In this document: positions 45,801 through 57,339 of the stretch, piece by piece
Layout: each line of letters starts with the position of its first letter
How positions within the stretch are numbered: position 1 is the stretch's first letter
Assembly (NCBI GenBank): GCA_003508835.1
Contig: PUFA01000225.1
Span: 248,001 to 312,000, forward strand
Source of the DNA: Eonycteris spelaea
Taxonomy: Eukaryota > Chordata > Mammalia > Chiroptera > Pteropodidae
Direction of reading: 5' to 3'
Length of the DNA stretch: 64,000 bases
The notes under the pieces: generated by a model
Database searches by the model: none
What the model saw: the letters and a program-made list of their open reading frames with translations, nothing else
What the model was told of the DNA's origin: nothing
Translations under genes and position numbers: made by a program

Positions 45801-46330
45801 TGCTGTTGCTGCCACATTTTACCTAGATGTATGTTATCACTTGCAAAATACATTACCGCTGTTTTTAAAACAATCATTTATCGTTTAAAGAGATTCTTTA
45901 AAAAAAAAAAATCCAACACATTTACTAATATAATGCCATTTCCAGTGTTCTTTAACCCTTAGTGCACATTCAGATTTCTATCTGGTATCTTTTTTCTTCT
46001 TCCAAAGAACTTTCTTTAACATGTTTCATAATGTGGGTCTGCTGGCAATGAATTCCTTCAACTTTTGTACATCTGAAAAAGTCTTTAGTTTACCTTTGTT
46101 TTTTGAAAAATATTTTCACTGCATATAAAATGCTAGACTGAGAGATTCTTTTCTTCCAGTAATTTAAAAATAATATTCCACTGTCTTCTCGCTTGCTTTG
46201 TTTCCAATGAGAAAATCTGCACTCAGCTTTATCTTTGTCCCTTTGTGCATGTGTCTTTTTTATCTGGCTGTTTCTAAGCCATGTTTGATTATATTTTGCA
46301 TTGGTGTTTTCTTGCTAAGACTATGTATTA
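42815..46330 (-). mobile_element. Old L1 (3' UTR, ORF2 fragments), antisense
   Basis: A long decayed copy. Landmarks are gctattgcaaataaagctgc (43280s), actgttttccaaagtagttg, ggttatttagaagtgtatta and ggcatttaggccatttgcat (45460s), the last from the ORF2 start. Internal deletions and stops are frequent, and no usable frame remains. Confidence 0.75.
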
Positions 46331-46437
46331 CCTAGGATTATGCTATCCCATCTGGCTGATTCTCATCCCCAAAATCATGTTGATAATCAGGTAGACTTGA
46401 CCTAACCAAGAAAACCACATATATAAAGAAAGGGGTA

Positions 46438-46664
46438 CAAGCATCCCTTATTTTCCAAAAGTTTGTGTTCTTATATTTGTACCTGTTTTTGCTAATTTAA
46501 AAAAAGCCAAAGAGGATTTTCACTTTTATGAAAAGACTGTTACGTATGATATAGGTCTTTCACAAAAGCGTTTCAGTAAGCAGGACATGCACTTCACTTT
46601 ACGCCATTTTGGCTTATAAAAGGTTTCACAGGAATACTTCACCTTCAGATAGCGGGGAAACCTG
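46438..46664 (+). mobile_element. Tigger-type (Tc1/mariner) non-autonomous element
   Basis: A 227-bp copy flanked by TA on both sides (46436-46437 and 46665-46666). The right end, atagcggggaaacctg, is the complement of a CAGGTTTCCCC terminus. The left end, CAAGCATCCC, matches it imperfectly. Internal tttacgccattttggcttat fits the family. Confidence 0.65.
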
Positions 46665-46806
46665 TACTTTAACTCAGGATTTCAAAAGGACTTGTGTGAT
46701 TGAACCTGCCCAGTGGAAAGAGAATTCCATCCACTTTACCAGTTAACTTTGTCAGCAAGGCATTTTCAAGAATAAAATTTTGATTGCTTCTTTTCCCATT
46801 TCTTCT

Positions 46807-47300
46807 GTGGCAGTTTTAAAACATAGCCCCCAAAATTCTTTGACATTTTTCCCACTGAGAAGTGAGATCTATGTCTTCTGCCCTTGAATCTGGATTTTGT
46901 GACCACTTGACTAACGGGATGCAGCAGAAGCAACACCTGGCCAGTTTCTAGGCCCAGACTTTAAGACACTGTCAGTTTCTACATTCTCTCTCTTAGGACT
47001 TTTGTTCGTTGATCCCAGCCACCATGCCATAAGGGGCCTGGAGGCAGGCCCATATGGTGAGGAGGCTCACATCCCACTGCCCTGGCAGAGCTCCCAGAGA
47101 GCCAGCCCTGGCCGTAGAGTGACACATTTTGAAAGTGGACCTGCCAGCCCCAGTCTAGCTGTGTCAGCTAACATTGCATGGAACAAAAATGATCTGTCTG
47201 CCGTGAGCCTTACCCCAACTGCAGATTTGTGAGCAAAATGAATGGTTGTTGTTGTTTTAAGCTTCTATGTTTTAGATGATTTTTTACATAGGAATAGACA
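46807..47300 (+). mobile_element. MaLR (MLT1-like) LTR
   Basis: cactgagaagtgagatctat, cttctgcccttgaatctgga, gatcccagccaccatgccat, then gcaaaatgaatggttgttgt near the 3' end. The 76-codon frame at 47002-47232 lies in this LTR and is not a gene. Confidence 0.65.
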
Positions 47301-47865
47301 AACAGAGCATCCTCCCTAAAGAATTAGGCCCTAAACCATACCTCAAACAAGTATCTTCTGCTTGGATCCACTGTGGTTTCTCCTCTTCCAACTTTTAATC
47401 TTTCATATGACACAGGTGTATTTTTTCTTCCAACAAGGATAAACTTATCCTTCTAGAGGACTCATAGTCATTTGTAAAAAGCACTTGCTCTTGAGATCTG
47501 TATATGTTCAAGGTATATTCTAATTATATCTTTATTGACTGGTTTCTTCTGAAACTCTGATTCTCTCCATTATGCTCTAAAGAATGCTGCTTACCTATTC
47601 TCTATATTAATCATTATCTCTTGCTAGTCTTCTAATCTAGTCTACTTTGGTATCTGTTTTCTCTGCCTAATTGATGTTCTGTTCACTAGCTGCAACCTAA
47701 ACTAAACTCACATTTAGTATGGGAGTGTTTATTAAAAACCTCCACCAATTATGCCTCACTGAATCAGTTCGAGTTCAGTCAGGAGATCAAAACCACACCA
47801 GTTATTTGAATAGAGAGAGTTTAATATATGTTAATATTTGTTAAAAGATCCTAACCAGGTAACTA
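47301..47865. other. Intergenic, no gene seen
   Basis: AT-rich, no clear repeat or exon. Confidence 0.4.
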
Positions 47866-48255
47866 TATCAGTCAGGGATCTCCAGAAAACAAAACCAAGA
47901 TCTCTTAATATATATAAATAGATTTATTTCAAAGAATTGACTTAACACAGTTGTGGGGGCTAGCGAGTCTGAAATCTGTTGGGTAAGGCAGCAGGCTGGA
48001 CATTCTCAAGTAACAGCTAATGTTGCAGTCTTGAGACATTATTTCTTCTTCCCCCAGGAACACTCAGGTTTTGCTCTTAAGGTCTTTGAACTGATTGGAT
48101 GAGGACCACCCACATTACTGAAAGTAATCTCCGTTACTTAAAGTCACCTGATTATAGATGTCCACCACATCTACAACGTATTCTACAGCAACACCTAGAT
48201 TAGTGTTTCATTCCGTAATTGGGTACTATAGACCAGCCAGTAGTTAGTTGGCACA
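47866..48255 (-). repeat. Mammalian-wide interspersed repeat, family not fixed
   Basis: cagtcagggatctccagaaa, then gttgtgggggctagcgagtc, then gaactgattggatgaggacc and tgggtactatagaccagcca. On the minus strand it contains AATAAATC. It could be an LTR or a LINE 3' end. Confidence 0.55.
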
Positions 48256-48795
48256 TAGAACTAATCACGGCAAGTAAATGAAGTCTCAACTGCTGAGGTC
48301 TGAGGAAGCAAAGGGGAAAAGTTGGCATTATTGAAACTTAGAAATTTCGTAGAGAAACTGAAACTCAGGCCTCTGAGTAGGAGGCATTGTTCAGCCTGGG
48401 CTAGTTGTCTGAGTTCAGACGAGGTGATCCAGGGGACTAGGATCTGGATCTCTGAGGAAGGGACACTGGCTGTTGCTGAAGGAGACCTGATGATGAGTAG
48501 GATTCTGCAGGTGTTAGAAAACCTGCAAACGGGATTCTGCTGCTGCGACAAAAAGGAAATGCTTGTTTTGATGAAGAAGTTTTGCTGGGGTAAACGCACA
48601 GGAACCACAAGCAGACAGAAAACCCTGAGCAAATACACAGCCAGGAGCCAACGCCTGGTTCCTTCTCCAGCCTCATAGTCCCCATCTAGTGTCTCTATGA
48701 GCAGAGTCAACTGGAAAAGCAAAGTTGTGGTTTTCAGAGTTGCAGCTCTAGAACCCTTGGTGTTCAAGGTCATCAAGGCTGTCGCCACTGAAAAG
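48256..48795. other. Unassigned block with long overlapping frames on both strands
   Basis: A 175-codon minus-strand frame (48261-48788) overlaps a 118-codon plus-strand frame (48322-48678). Neither shows a domain I know; the minus frame is rich in S, L and F. It follows directly on the repeat before it, so it is most probably repeat-derived. Confidence 0.4.
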
Positions 48796-49244
48796 TAATT
48801 CCAAAAGTTCTGTGGCTAGATGCCTGCCTGCGCCCCACAAACAAAGCAAAGTTATTTTCTCATTCAAAAAAGAAGGAGATCTGAGAGGCAATACCTTAAT
48901 AACTGATACCGTCCACCCCTGTAGCTATTCAGCATCTCTAACACTATTCTACAAAAATTTGAACTCTGATATAACCACAAAAAACTCTTTGTTTCCCCCT
49001 CAAATGCAATTTTTCTGCCTATAAACCAAGACAGTGTTGCCTTCTCCCCAAATTCAGATTTGTAAACTGTCATTGCACCCATCTCTGAGCAACATTATTT
49101 CTCAAATTCATCTCAATATGTTTCCTGAAAATCGAATTGTAAAGTTAACTTCCAACAAAGCTTGTAAAAATAATGAGGATGAAAAAAAGGGAAGAATAAC
49201 AACATAGTTAATATTTATAAATATATATATATTAAATAGATATA

Positions 49245-49298
49245 TTAAATAAGCAAGTAACTGATTATGGACTCATAATCAGTTACTTGCTTATTTAA
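49245..49298. repeat. Perfect 25-bp inverted repeat with 4-nt loop
   Basis: The arms 49245-49269 and 49274-49298 are exact reverse complements around gact. Weaker pairing continues outward. Confidence 0.97.
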
Positions 49299-49697
49299 CT
49301 ATCTTTCCTTCTTTCACTATCCATTTCGTATTTCCTTTACTTTCATCCAGTAATCAAATGGCTGGGGATTTTTTTATACAGTATGATAATCCACTTTGCC
49401 TGAAGGGTCTGAATCATCACTGGTTATACCTTTGGAGGGGGCTAGAAAAATTGTCGTCTTCTATTAAATTTTTCTGTTGGACATGAAAATATTAAAAGCC
49501 ATTCCAGAGAATACCCAGGGTTTCAGATATAGTCCTCCCTGACCCCAATGAATGGCAGTAATCCAATTATCCTTTGGTAATCAATATCAATTACCCTCTT
49601 CTTTGCCTGTTGGTTCAGTAGCATAAGGAGTCCAAAAGGGCCAGGTGGCAATTTCATCTTCCAAATCAAGGCAATATTGTTGTTTGTCCTGGTAGAA

Positions 49698-49772
49698 GTG
49701 TGTGTGTGTGTGTGTGTGTGTGTGTCTGTGTGTGTCTGTGTGTGTCTGTGTGTGTGTGTGTCTGTGTGTGTG
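49698..49772. repeat. (TG)n with TCTG variants
   Basis: Dinucleotide tract with regularly spaced C interruptions (tgtgtctg units). Confidence 0.97.
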
Positions 49773-50754
49773 GACAGGGAGTAGAGGGTTGGCAGCCAGG
49801 AATCAAGACTTCAAACTAGCCGTGCTCAAAGTTACAGTGATTGAAAGCAAAAAATCTGTGGGTGAACTGTGAGCTTTAATAGTGAGAGAAGCCAGGCCAC
49901 TTCCACCTCTGATTCCCAGGCCCACGTAGCTTGGCCATGGGAAACCTGGAACTGTATATTTATCCATTATTCAAATTATGGTCACGCCCTTGGAGGAAGA
50001 ACCTCTGTCTTTTCAGGGTATAATCTCCCAGCTGGTACCATACCTTCAATAAGGCAGCTTCCTAATCTTTCTTTCAGGCCTGCTGTTTCTGGATGATGGG
50101 GATGTGTTTGTGCCAGTTAATTCCATTGCTGTACTTACTTGAAATGACTTCCTTGATCAAAAGCACTATTGTGTGCAGTACTCCATATTTTGTAATCACA
50201 GATGGTGCTGGCAGAAGATTCTTGGGCAGGAAAACAAATACGTCCTGCTCAGAATACATGTCTCCTCCAGTGAGGAAAATCTTTTGCTCCCCTCCCTGAT
50301 AGAAAGGGTTCAATGTAATCAACTTGCCCCTAAGGGCTGACTGAGCCCCTTAGGGAATGGTATCATATCAGGAGCTTAGTTCATTTGGCAAGTGAAACAT
50401 TCAGCAGCATTGATTTAAAAAAAAAAAAAAGGCTTGATAAGGGCAAGTTCATGTTGTTGGACCCACACAGCCCCCATTCCTACTATTGCTATCACTTTAT
50501 ACACAGGTTCATTAAGCAAACACTGGAATAGCCGGGGAAAGACTCTAACTGAAATCCACAGGATGGGTCATTTTGTCCCCCACGAACCAAGGAATTCTAC
50601 ATCCGGAACCTGTTTAGGTCTATAAATTGGATGAGAGGCCACTCAAGTCAGGTTTTTGGCCACTGGACTTTTTATATAGATCAAACAACATTTTAGTAGG
50701 CTGTCAATCTTTTTTGTTCCTAGGTACACCATGATCAATTAGTCCACTAAAGAT

Positions 50755-50862
50755 CTTTAGGTGCTTTTTATTTTTATTTTTCCACTACAATTGACATACA
50801 CTATTATATTAGTTTTAGTTGTACAACATAGTGATGAGACATCTATATACTTTTAAGACCCC
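50755..50862 (-). mobile_element. L1 3'-end fragment
   Basis: Antisense tail: ttgacatacactattatatt then agttttagttgtacaacata and gtgatgagacatctat. Confidence 0.7.
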
Positions 50863-52139
50863 TAGGTTTTCAAACAGTTTGATTGTCACTAGTCCCTGTT
50901 ATCTTTTATAGTAAATGTGATCCACTTGTCTCTGGCAGTGGCTTCTGTCATTTGGCTTCTGCTATAAGGGAATGCCATCAAGCCCATTGAAATCAGGGAC
51001 CTCTGATGGAGGCATCTTTCACCACTGTATTTGGATTACAGAAAACATCCACCAGGGAATTTTTCAGAAATGCAAATGTGACCACCAACAATGTATTTCT
51101 CAATGTCTTAGTGAGGTGTCTTCTGGTCCCTTTGGTTGATATATTTGGGGGGTAGGTGTGCAGATCCTTGTGATAGTCACTTCATCATTCCTTTCTCCCT
51201 AAGTCTTAAGTGCCTTCGTCTACATCATGTCAAAGAAGTTTTAGCATCTCTGCCTTATTAAACGTATGCCATTGAGTCCCACGTTTGGTCGGCCAACCAA
51301 GAAACTTTTAGAGCCACTTTCAGTTGTAGGACTTAACACATTAAACCCAGAATATCTAATATATGCACCCAATAAATGTGATCTGATACACTGCTATATT
51401 CTATTATCCTTGGTCTAGCACTGTTAGAATATACTCCTACATATATTCCCTAGGTTTCTGCCAATACATATTACAAAATCTTGCACTTATTTTAGCATAC
51501 AAACTATTTCCTCCTGAGTCAGATTTTGTACGTGTTTCCGCTAGAGAAAGCTGTGATCTGGCCCTCATTGTGAGTCTAGTGGCAGTCTAGAATGGTTAGA
51601 CGGGTCTGGAGAAGAATGGGCATCCCTTAAAGGCAACTGCCCCCATGTGAAGTTGCTTGCTGTAAGGTTTTCAAAAACATCGAAGAGATGGATAATTCCA
51701 TATCTGGCAATTGCTGAGTCACAACATGCCATCCACTGTTTAATCTGAGGAAATTCCCATCAGCGTCTTTAGAAATGAAGGAAAGTATTTTGCAAATGAT
51801 TTAATGAAAACGTATCCTCTCACTGCCCCCAGCCCACTCCCACAGCTACCATATTTCTTGTCTGAAGCAGTTCTCATCGAGCTGCCCGGCCTGCTATGGC
51901 GCCATCTAGTGGTGGTTGCTCTTTTAATCTTATTTTCTCAAATGATACTTTTAAAGTTCCTCCCAGAGCTGAGGACTGGACTGAGAAATGTTTTGCTCAG
52001 CTGGCCAGCAGTCTTTCTTTGAGGCTGAGTAAAGTGAGGACCTGGAAGGAAAAGTCAGTAGAGGTCAGACTCACAGACGGCACTTCCAGAAACTCACACC
52101 CACCAACCACCCACACTGTTCAGGGCCCAGTATAACTGA

Positions 52140-52330
52140 TGTTACAGATTACAAAGCCTATCACATGTGGAGAGATCACACATAGGGATGTGGGATCTTT
52201 ATTATCCCCTCTTTTCAATGAGAGTGGACTGAAAATATTGAACTAGTCGAGGTTACACAGATATGAAATGGCAGAGACAGGTAGGCCAACTCAGATCTTC
52301 TGCCTAAGAATGCTACATCTGCCTCTCTTC
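52140..52330 (-). repeat. MIR fragment
   Basis: tgggatctttattatcccct then actagtcgaggttacacaga and tggcagagacaggtaggc. Confidence 0.6.
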
Positions 52331-52479
52331 ACTGTTCCTTAAGGTGACCCCTCTTCAGATAGCAACCCTCGTGGGAGCCACTTCCAGGGACACCATTATC
52401 AGCATACAGATTATCTTCCTGGACTAGAGAGCAGCTTTGCTTGCTCTCCCGAAGCAAGACCTACTCCTAGATTCATGAA

Positions 52480-52880
52480 GAGTCGTGCGAGTTTCTGCCT
52501 TTCCTTTCTGTCACCCAGGAACCTCATGCACCCCTTCACTCGCGGTGGCCCCGCCCCCAGGACTTCCTTTCTGGAATAGCACCTCTAGTGTCGAAGTCTC
52601 TGTGACATCTTTCTTGCCCCTTCTTTATTGTGCCACAAGGTGTCCTTGTTGTCCACGGACCAAAAGTCCTAGCGCTGCTGCAGGCATGCTTGCGGACCCC
52701 AAGCCCCTTTAAGCAGAAAGCTTTGTCCTCATGGCAGCATTTTCTGGCATTCCTCTGAATTTTAACCCACTATGAGTCCTGTGGTACGTGGAAGTCTTGC
52801 TGTGCTCCTCACCTCTCACCTCACCATTCTTACTCTATCTTAATTCTAGACCTCTGACTACTTAGTCTTTTCCTACCTTA
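52480..52880. other. CpG-bearing unique block with a GC box
   Basis: Unusually many CpGs for this window (TCGTGCGAG, CTCGCGGTGG, GTGTCGAAG, TTGCGGACC) and a GC box GGCCCCGCCCCC near 52547-52558. There is no clear frame or repeat. It might be a conserved element, an old promoter or a pseudogene relic. Confidence 0.3.
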
Positions 52881-52885
52881 CCCCT

Positions 52886-52902
52886 ACACGCACGCGCGCG
52901 CG

Positions 52903-52949
<47 letters not shown>
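52886..52949. repeat. (CG)n(CA)n alternating purine-pyrimidine tract
   Basis: About ten CG units run directly into about twenty CA units, an exceptionally CpG-dense microsatellite for a mammal. Confidence 0.97.
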
Positions 52950-53369
52950 CGCCCTTCTTACCTCTCCCTGATTCACTGAATCCTACCTATCCTTCCTTCA
53001 AGATCATAATCACTCCACATGAGCAGCTAATTCTGCTCTGAGTTTCTGCATTTCATCAGTCTATAGCAATTTTTATGGAGCTAAATCAGGACTAAATGAG
53101 GAACTGAAAACACTGCATACTGCATTTGTTCATTTGATCTAGAACTTTAAGATCTGCCCCTATTCCATTTTTTAACACTTGTAGTTCATCTCTTTCACAG
53201 AAAAAAAAAAAGCTTGCCATCATCTTAGAAATTATAGTTAAATTGGTTACTGCCACTTCCTCTATTTATATATATTATACATATATATTTCTCTATATAG
53301 TTACCTCATTTTAATGTGCCATCTCTCCTTTCTCTTAAAAATATATATTATGCACCATTCCTGTATCCC

Positions 53370-54010
53370 ACATAGAAATTCAGTGGTAAACAAAATATAT
53401 ATGGCCCCTGCCTTTGTGGGGTTCACACGCTAGAGCAAGACAGTTATAATACAAGTAAACATGGTAAACATATAATTACAGGTAAACAAGAGCAAGACAG
53501 TTATAATACAAGTAAACATGGTAAACATATAATTACAGGTTGTGATCAGTGGTTTGAGATGAGCACGCCAAGAAATAAGGAAGAAATCTTATTTTTAGAT
53601 TGTGAGACCAGAGGCTATCTGAGGAAATGGTATAAGTAAGCTGAGATATAATAAAAGAAAGGGAGCCAGGCAAAGGGAGAATTGAGAGAAGAAAGAGTTC
53701 CCAGTAGAGGGAACACCATGCGTGAAGGCCCTGACAGAGGAAGGAGCCTGGCACATTACAGAAAGAACTGATAGGTAGCTCTGTGACCGTGGTGTGATCA
53801 ACAGAGGATAATGTGGTTGGAGATAATGTGCAGAGGCTGAATCAAGCACGGTCTCAAAAGCCATGGTAAGGAGCTCAAATTTATTCTACATGCCATACAA
53901 AGCTATGAATTGTTTTAAGCAAGAAGTGACATGGTCTGGTTTACTAGCATACCATTAGATAATGTGTGAGGAATGACTTAGATGGGTCAAGAGTAGAAGA
54001 GAAAGGCAAA
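53370..54010. repeat. Old interspersed repeat (L2-class?)
   Basis: cacatagaaattcagtggta then cgtgaaggccctgacagagg, ggagcctggcacattacag and gcaagaagtgacatggtctg. It is the fullest copy of the type at 10.9, 19.5 and 41.0 kb. Confidence 0.55.
53432..53540. repeat. 57-bp tandem duplication
   Basis: The unit at 53432-53488 recurs at 53489-53540 with no mismatch over the shared 52 bases. Confidence 0.95.
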
Positions 54011-54119
54011 TTAAAAAGATATGGCAACAGTCCAGATGAGAGATGATGGTGGCTTGGACTACGGCAGTAATAGACGTGATGGCAGAAAAGGGACCAATTT
54101 CAGAGGTAGAATCACAGAC

Positions 54120-54485
54120 TTAGTGATGTGTACCTACTTTTAACTTATCCTTATTTTTCTGGAACACATTTTTTTTATAAGTTTGCTCAAACAGAGTCCT
54201 GGGAATTATATTGTCTGAGTATATATGTTAGGAGTGACAATTTGCCCACATACAGAATTCTTGGATCACACAACCTCTTTCCTTCACAATTCAAAACACT
54301 GTTTTTATGTCTTCTAGCATTTAGAGTTATGAGAGAAAAAATCTGAGGCAAATGTGACTTCTTTTTATTCTTGCTGTATTTTTATTTATATGGTTTTGGT
54401 AATCTTTTAGATTTGAAAATTCTGCATGAATAGGTCTGGGAGTCGTTCTTTTATTAATCTGCCCAACATGATGTTATTTAGCCTA
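54120..54485 (-). mobile_element. Old L1/HAL1-like fragment, part 1
   Basis: Antisense, L1-like text: gacaatttgcccacatacag and ttttatgtcttctagcattt. It continues at 54990 after an interruption. Confidence 0.45.
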
Positions 54486-54489
54486 CCCA

Positions 54490-54985
54490 GTATCCATGTC
54501 CCTTTCTTCTGTAGTCAGCACCCCCATTATCTTTGTGGGAAACTGTTTCTCCCTTACTTGCAGTCGACGAGGACACTGGGTAGAGCTGACCCCCCTCCAT
54601 TCCAGGAGAAGGAGTGTGCTGCCAATGGAGCTAACGCAACGACTCTTCTCAGCTGCCGGGGCTGATTCAAGATAAGTATGTGACCCAAGCCAGGCCAATC
54701 AGTCAATGAGGATTAACCCAAAGGTGAATCCAGAAGTATTCGAAAAGAAGAACTCTTTCCTTCCATTGAACTTGGAAAGTTAGAAAACTAAGCCTGGGGT
54801 GACTATGTGCCACCTCATGGGAGCCACCTACCCGAGAATGAAGCCAACCCAGAAGAAAGCCAGAGCCTAAGAGGATTCCTGGTGAACCCGTGGACTTCAT
54901 TGTGTGAGCCAGTCAAAAATTTTTTTTTTCTTTAAGGCAGCTTGAGCTGGGATTCTGGTACAACCCAAAGATTCCTAATTAATAC
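54490..54985 (+). repeat. Mammalian interspersed repeat inside the L1/HAL1 copy
   Basis: gacactgggtagagctgacc, then tgtgacccaagccaggccaa, then cgagaatgaagccaacccag and taaggcagcttgagctggga. The family is common but not named here. It splits the L1-like sequence. Confidence 0.5.
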
Positions 54986-54989
54986 AGTA

Positions 54990-55330
54990 AGCACATCTGA
55001 TTTTTAAAACAAGATTTTACTTAAGGCCAGTAAATGTTCTACCTATGGCTTCTGCTCCAAATGATTCTGTTAATTATTTTAGGAGCTCCTATTATTTGTG
55101 GGTTGGCTCTTTGATATCTGTCTTTCGCAATTATTCTATTCTTTCATTTTCATTTCTTTATCTTTTGCTTTTGTGTTCTAGGAAATTTATCTTCAGTTTA
55201 TCTTTTACTCACTAATTTAGTTTCCTGCAGTGTCCTTTGCAAGTCATAGCTTCCACTTTAGAATTTAATTCAATAACCATGGTTTCTAGACCGGTAACAT
55301 TCTTTTTCCACCCAGACGTAAATATTTTTT
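54990..55330 (-). mobile_element. Old L1/HAL1-like fragment, part 2
   Basis: Resumes with ggagctcctattatttgtgg then gttggctctttgatatctgt and ttagtttcctgcagtgtcct. Confidence 0.45.
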
Positions 55331-55484
55331 AGCATCTAGCATATAGTATTCTTTGATAATTAAGGAAAAAAAGAAAGGAGTTGTCATTCATTTTCCTTAT
55401 CGATAATTTCTCTTATCATCATTTAACTCCCCTTAGCCTACTTTTTCTTTATAGCAACCACCACCTGCGGTAGATGCTAGCTAA

Positions 55485-55525
55485 ATGATAGATAGATGAT
55501 TGATTGATTGATTGATTGATTGATA
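55485..55525. repeat. (GATA)n/(GATT)n microsatellite
   Basis: gatagatagatgattgattg, continued with gattgattgattgata. Confidence 0.95.
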
Positions 55526-56210
55526 GACATCTCCCAGGTCATAGAACAATGTCTGGCACAAGTTGGCACTCAAAAACTATTTGTTGGACATGTAAATAGA
55601 GGATATAAATGCATTTGTTTGCTCAGGGTATCCTTAAGAATGTAAAACTAGCACACAAAAAAATAAATAACAATCCAAGGCAGCTAATTGAGAGCTCTCA
55701 GAACTACATACATGCTAAAGAGCCAAATGGCTTGTATAGATACAGGTGTACTCTAGAATCAGAATCAGGTGTGGGCAGGAGACAATATTTAGTGCTTCAG
55801 AACAGTGTCCACCAAGGAGCCAAGGATTGAGTAGAACTTTGAAGAAGGGGTATGATTTGGAAAGGAAGGGGCTGGTGAATTCTTTTTCTCTGGGCTTCTG
55901 GGCTTCCCACCTATGGGAGTTAGCATCTATTCACTTTTTCAAAGGCACAGCTACTTTTCTTATAATGTAATGGAATTTCAGGGCCACAAACAAATAAAGA
56001 ACTTCAAATTGAAAAATCCCAGTCCATCTTCTACTCCTCCACCCCAAAAGAAGGTACAGAAAGCAGTCAAGGAAATGGGTTGAGGGGAGTTTCTTTGGCA
56101 GGTTTCTCTTGTCTGTGTTTGATTCCTGGGTCATTGTGCCAGACATCTTCGGTAAAGAACACTTTTAAGCACCAAATCTCTTTCCTACTGGGTTTGGACT
56201 GTGCCTGAAA

Positions 56211-56331
56211 AGATACTGACATGAATAAAAGCTTGTTATTGAGAGTTAAGATGCAGCCTATGACTCAAATGATGCACACTTGGGGAGACTTCATACACCC
56301 TAGTTCCTTCCATCTCTAGTCACTTTCAGCT
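56211..56331 (+). repeat. Diverged direct repeat, copy A
   Basis: Shares the series gacatgaataaaagcttg then cctatgactcaaatgatgca with copy B 811 bp downstream. Confidence 0.6.
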
Positions 56332-56629
56332 TCTCACTACCCATATGATTTTAATGTGCCCAACCTGGGGGTAATCCCCAGACAGGGAATCTAAGGAGGT
56401 ATGGAAAACAGATGAAAATCAAGGAGAAAAAAAAAAGGTGAAATGGTTAGCAGTGGGGTCAGGGAATGCCTGTGTTGGGAAGGACTTCAGTTAATTGGCC
56501 CCAAGTCTCTTAGTGCAAGAACCCTCTGTATCATTGGAGAGATGATGGCATCCGACTCAGTTTCATGACTTCCAGATTCTAGCCCTTGGAGCAATGCCAG
56601 GCTAGCTGCACCAAAATCTTTATCTTGAA

Positions 56630-56775
56630 TCAGGAACTTTTATGGACTCCCAGGTCCCACCCTTGAAAGTCTGAATTTTGTAGATCTGGGATGAGGCCTG
56701 GGCATCTCTATGTTTTAAAGCTTCGAACTATTTTGAAGTGCATTCAGGTTGAAATTCACTTCTTTAGAGAGCTCT
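56630..56775 (+). mobile_element. hAT-type remnant
   Basis: gactcccaggtcccaccctt then gatctgggatgaggcctggg and catctctatgttttaaagc fits a common Charlie-type element. Confidence 0.45.
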
Positions 56776-57021
56776 GGCCTAGATTGCCCTATCCCTGATG
56801 ATGAAAAACAAAAACAAAAACAAAAATGCTAGAATCCCCAAAACTCATTGCAAGCAAATAGCGCTTACAGTGTTTTCTGTAATCATATTTTTGTACTACT
56901 GACAGCAGGTTGATTAATGCTTTCCTGCTCTCCTCAAACCCAGCCATGACCTAAAGCATCACCTGAGGTCTGTATCTGGGCCTCGCTATCTCAGTTTGAG
57001 CTCTTTGTTGCGGGCCAGCCA

Positions 57022-57151
57022 AGATGCTGACAGGAACAAAAATGACTTGTTTTTGAGAGTAAAGATACAACCTATGACTGAGATGACGCACACAGGTTCA
57101 CGGAGGAGACTCTCACATCCGACCTATCTTCTTCCGTCCACAGAAAGTCAC
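57022..57151 (+). repeat. Diverged direct repeat, copy B
   Basis: gctgacaggaacaaaaatga then acctatgactgagatgacgc corresponds to copy A at 56211. Confidence 0.6.
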
Positions 57152-57339
57152 GTTGCTACTCTAACCACATCACTAATTCCGAAAGATGGGGACTCCTACA
57201 CTTGGCCTCTAGGTCAATGTTTCTGATTGGGGCAGGGACCTGGAAGGCATCCAGCCCCAAGTTCCTGGCACTTCAAGCTCCCTCAGCACCAACAGCTTAA
57301 GCTTAGGTGTGTAACTGCACTGCCGAAGGCAGTGTTTTT

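Larger units (their letters stand above)
49400..51700 (-). pseudogene. Decayed endogenous-retroviral pol-like region
   Basis: Seen on the minus strand. A segment near 50074-50150 keeps the order G-I-x-W-x-x-H-x-P expected in a retroviral integrase core, followed at once by stop codons. Neighbouring text looks like further parts of pol. The region is broken by many stops and frameshifts and by the L1 tail at 50755-50862. No LTR pair was found. The assignment rests on a short motif and should be treated as tentative. Confidence 0.35.

Noticed and set aside
47002..47232. 76-codon plus-strand frame
   Set aside because: Lies inside the MLT1-like LTR.
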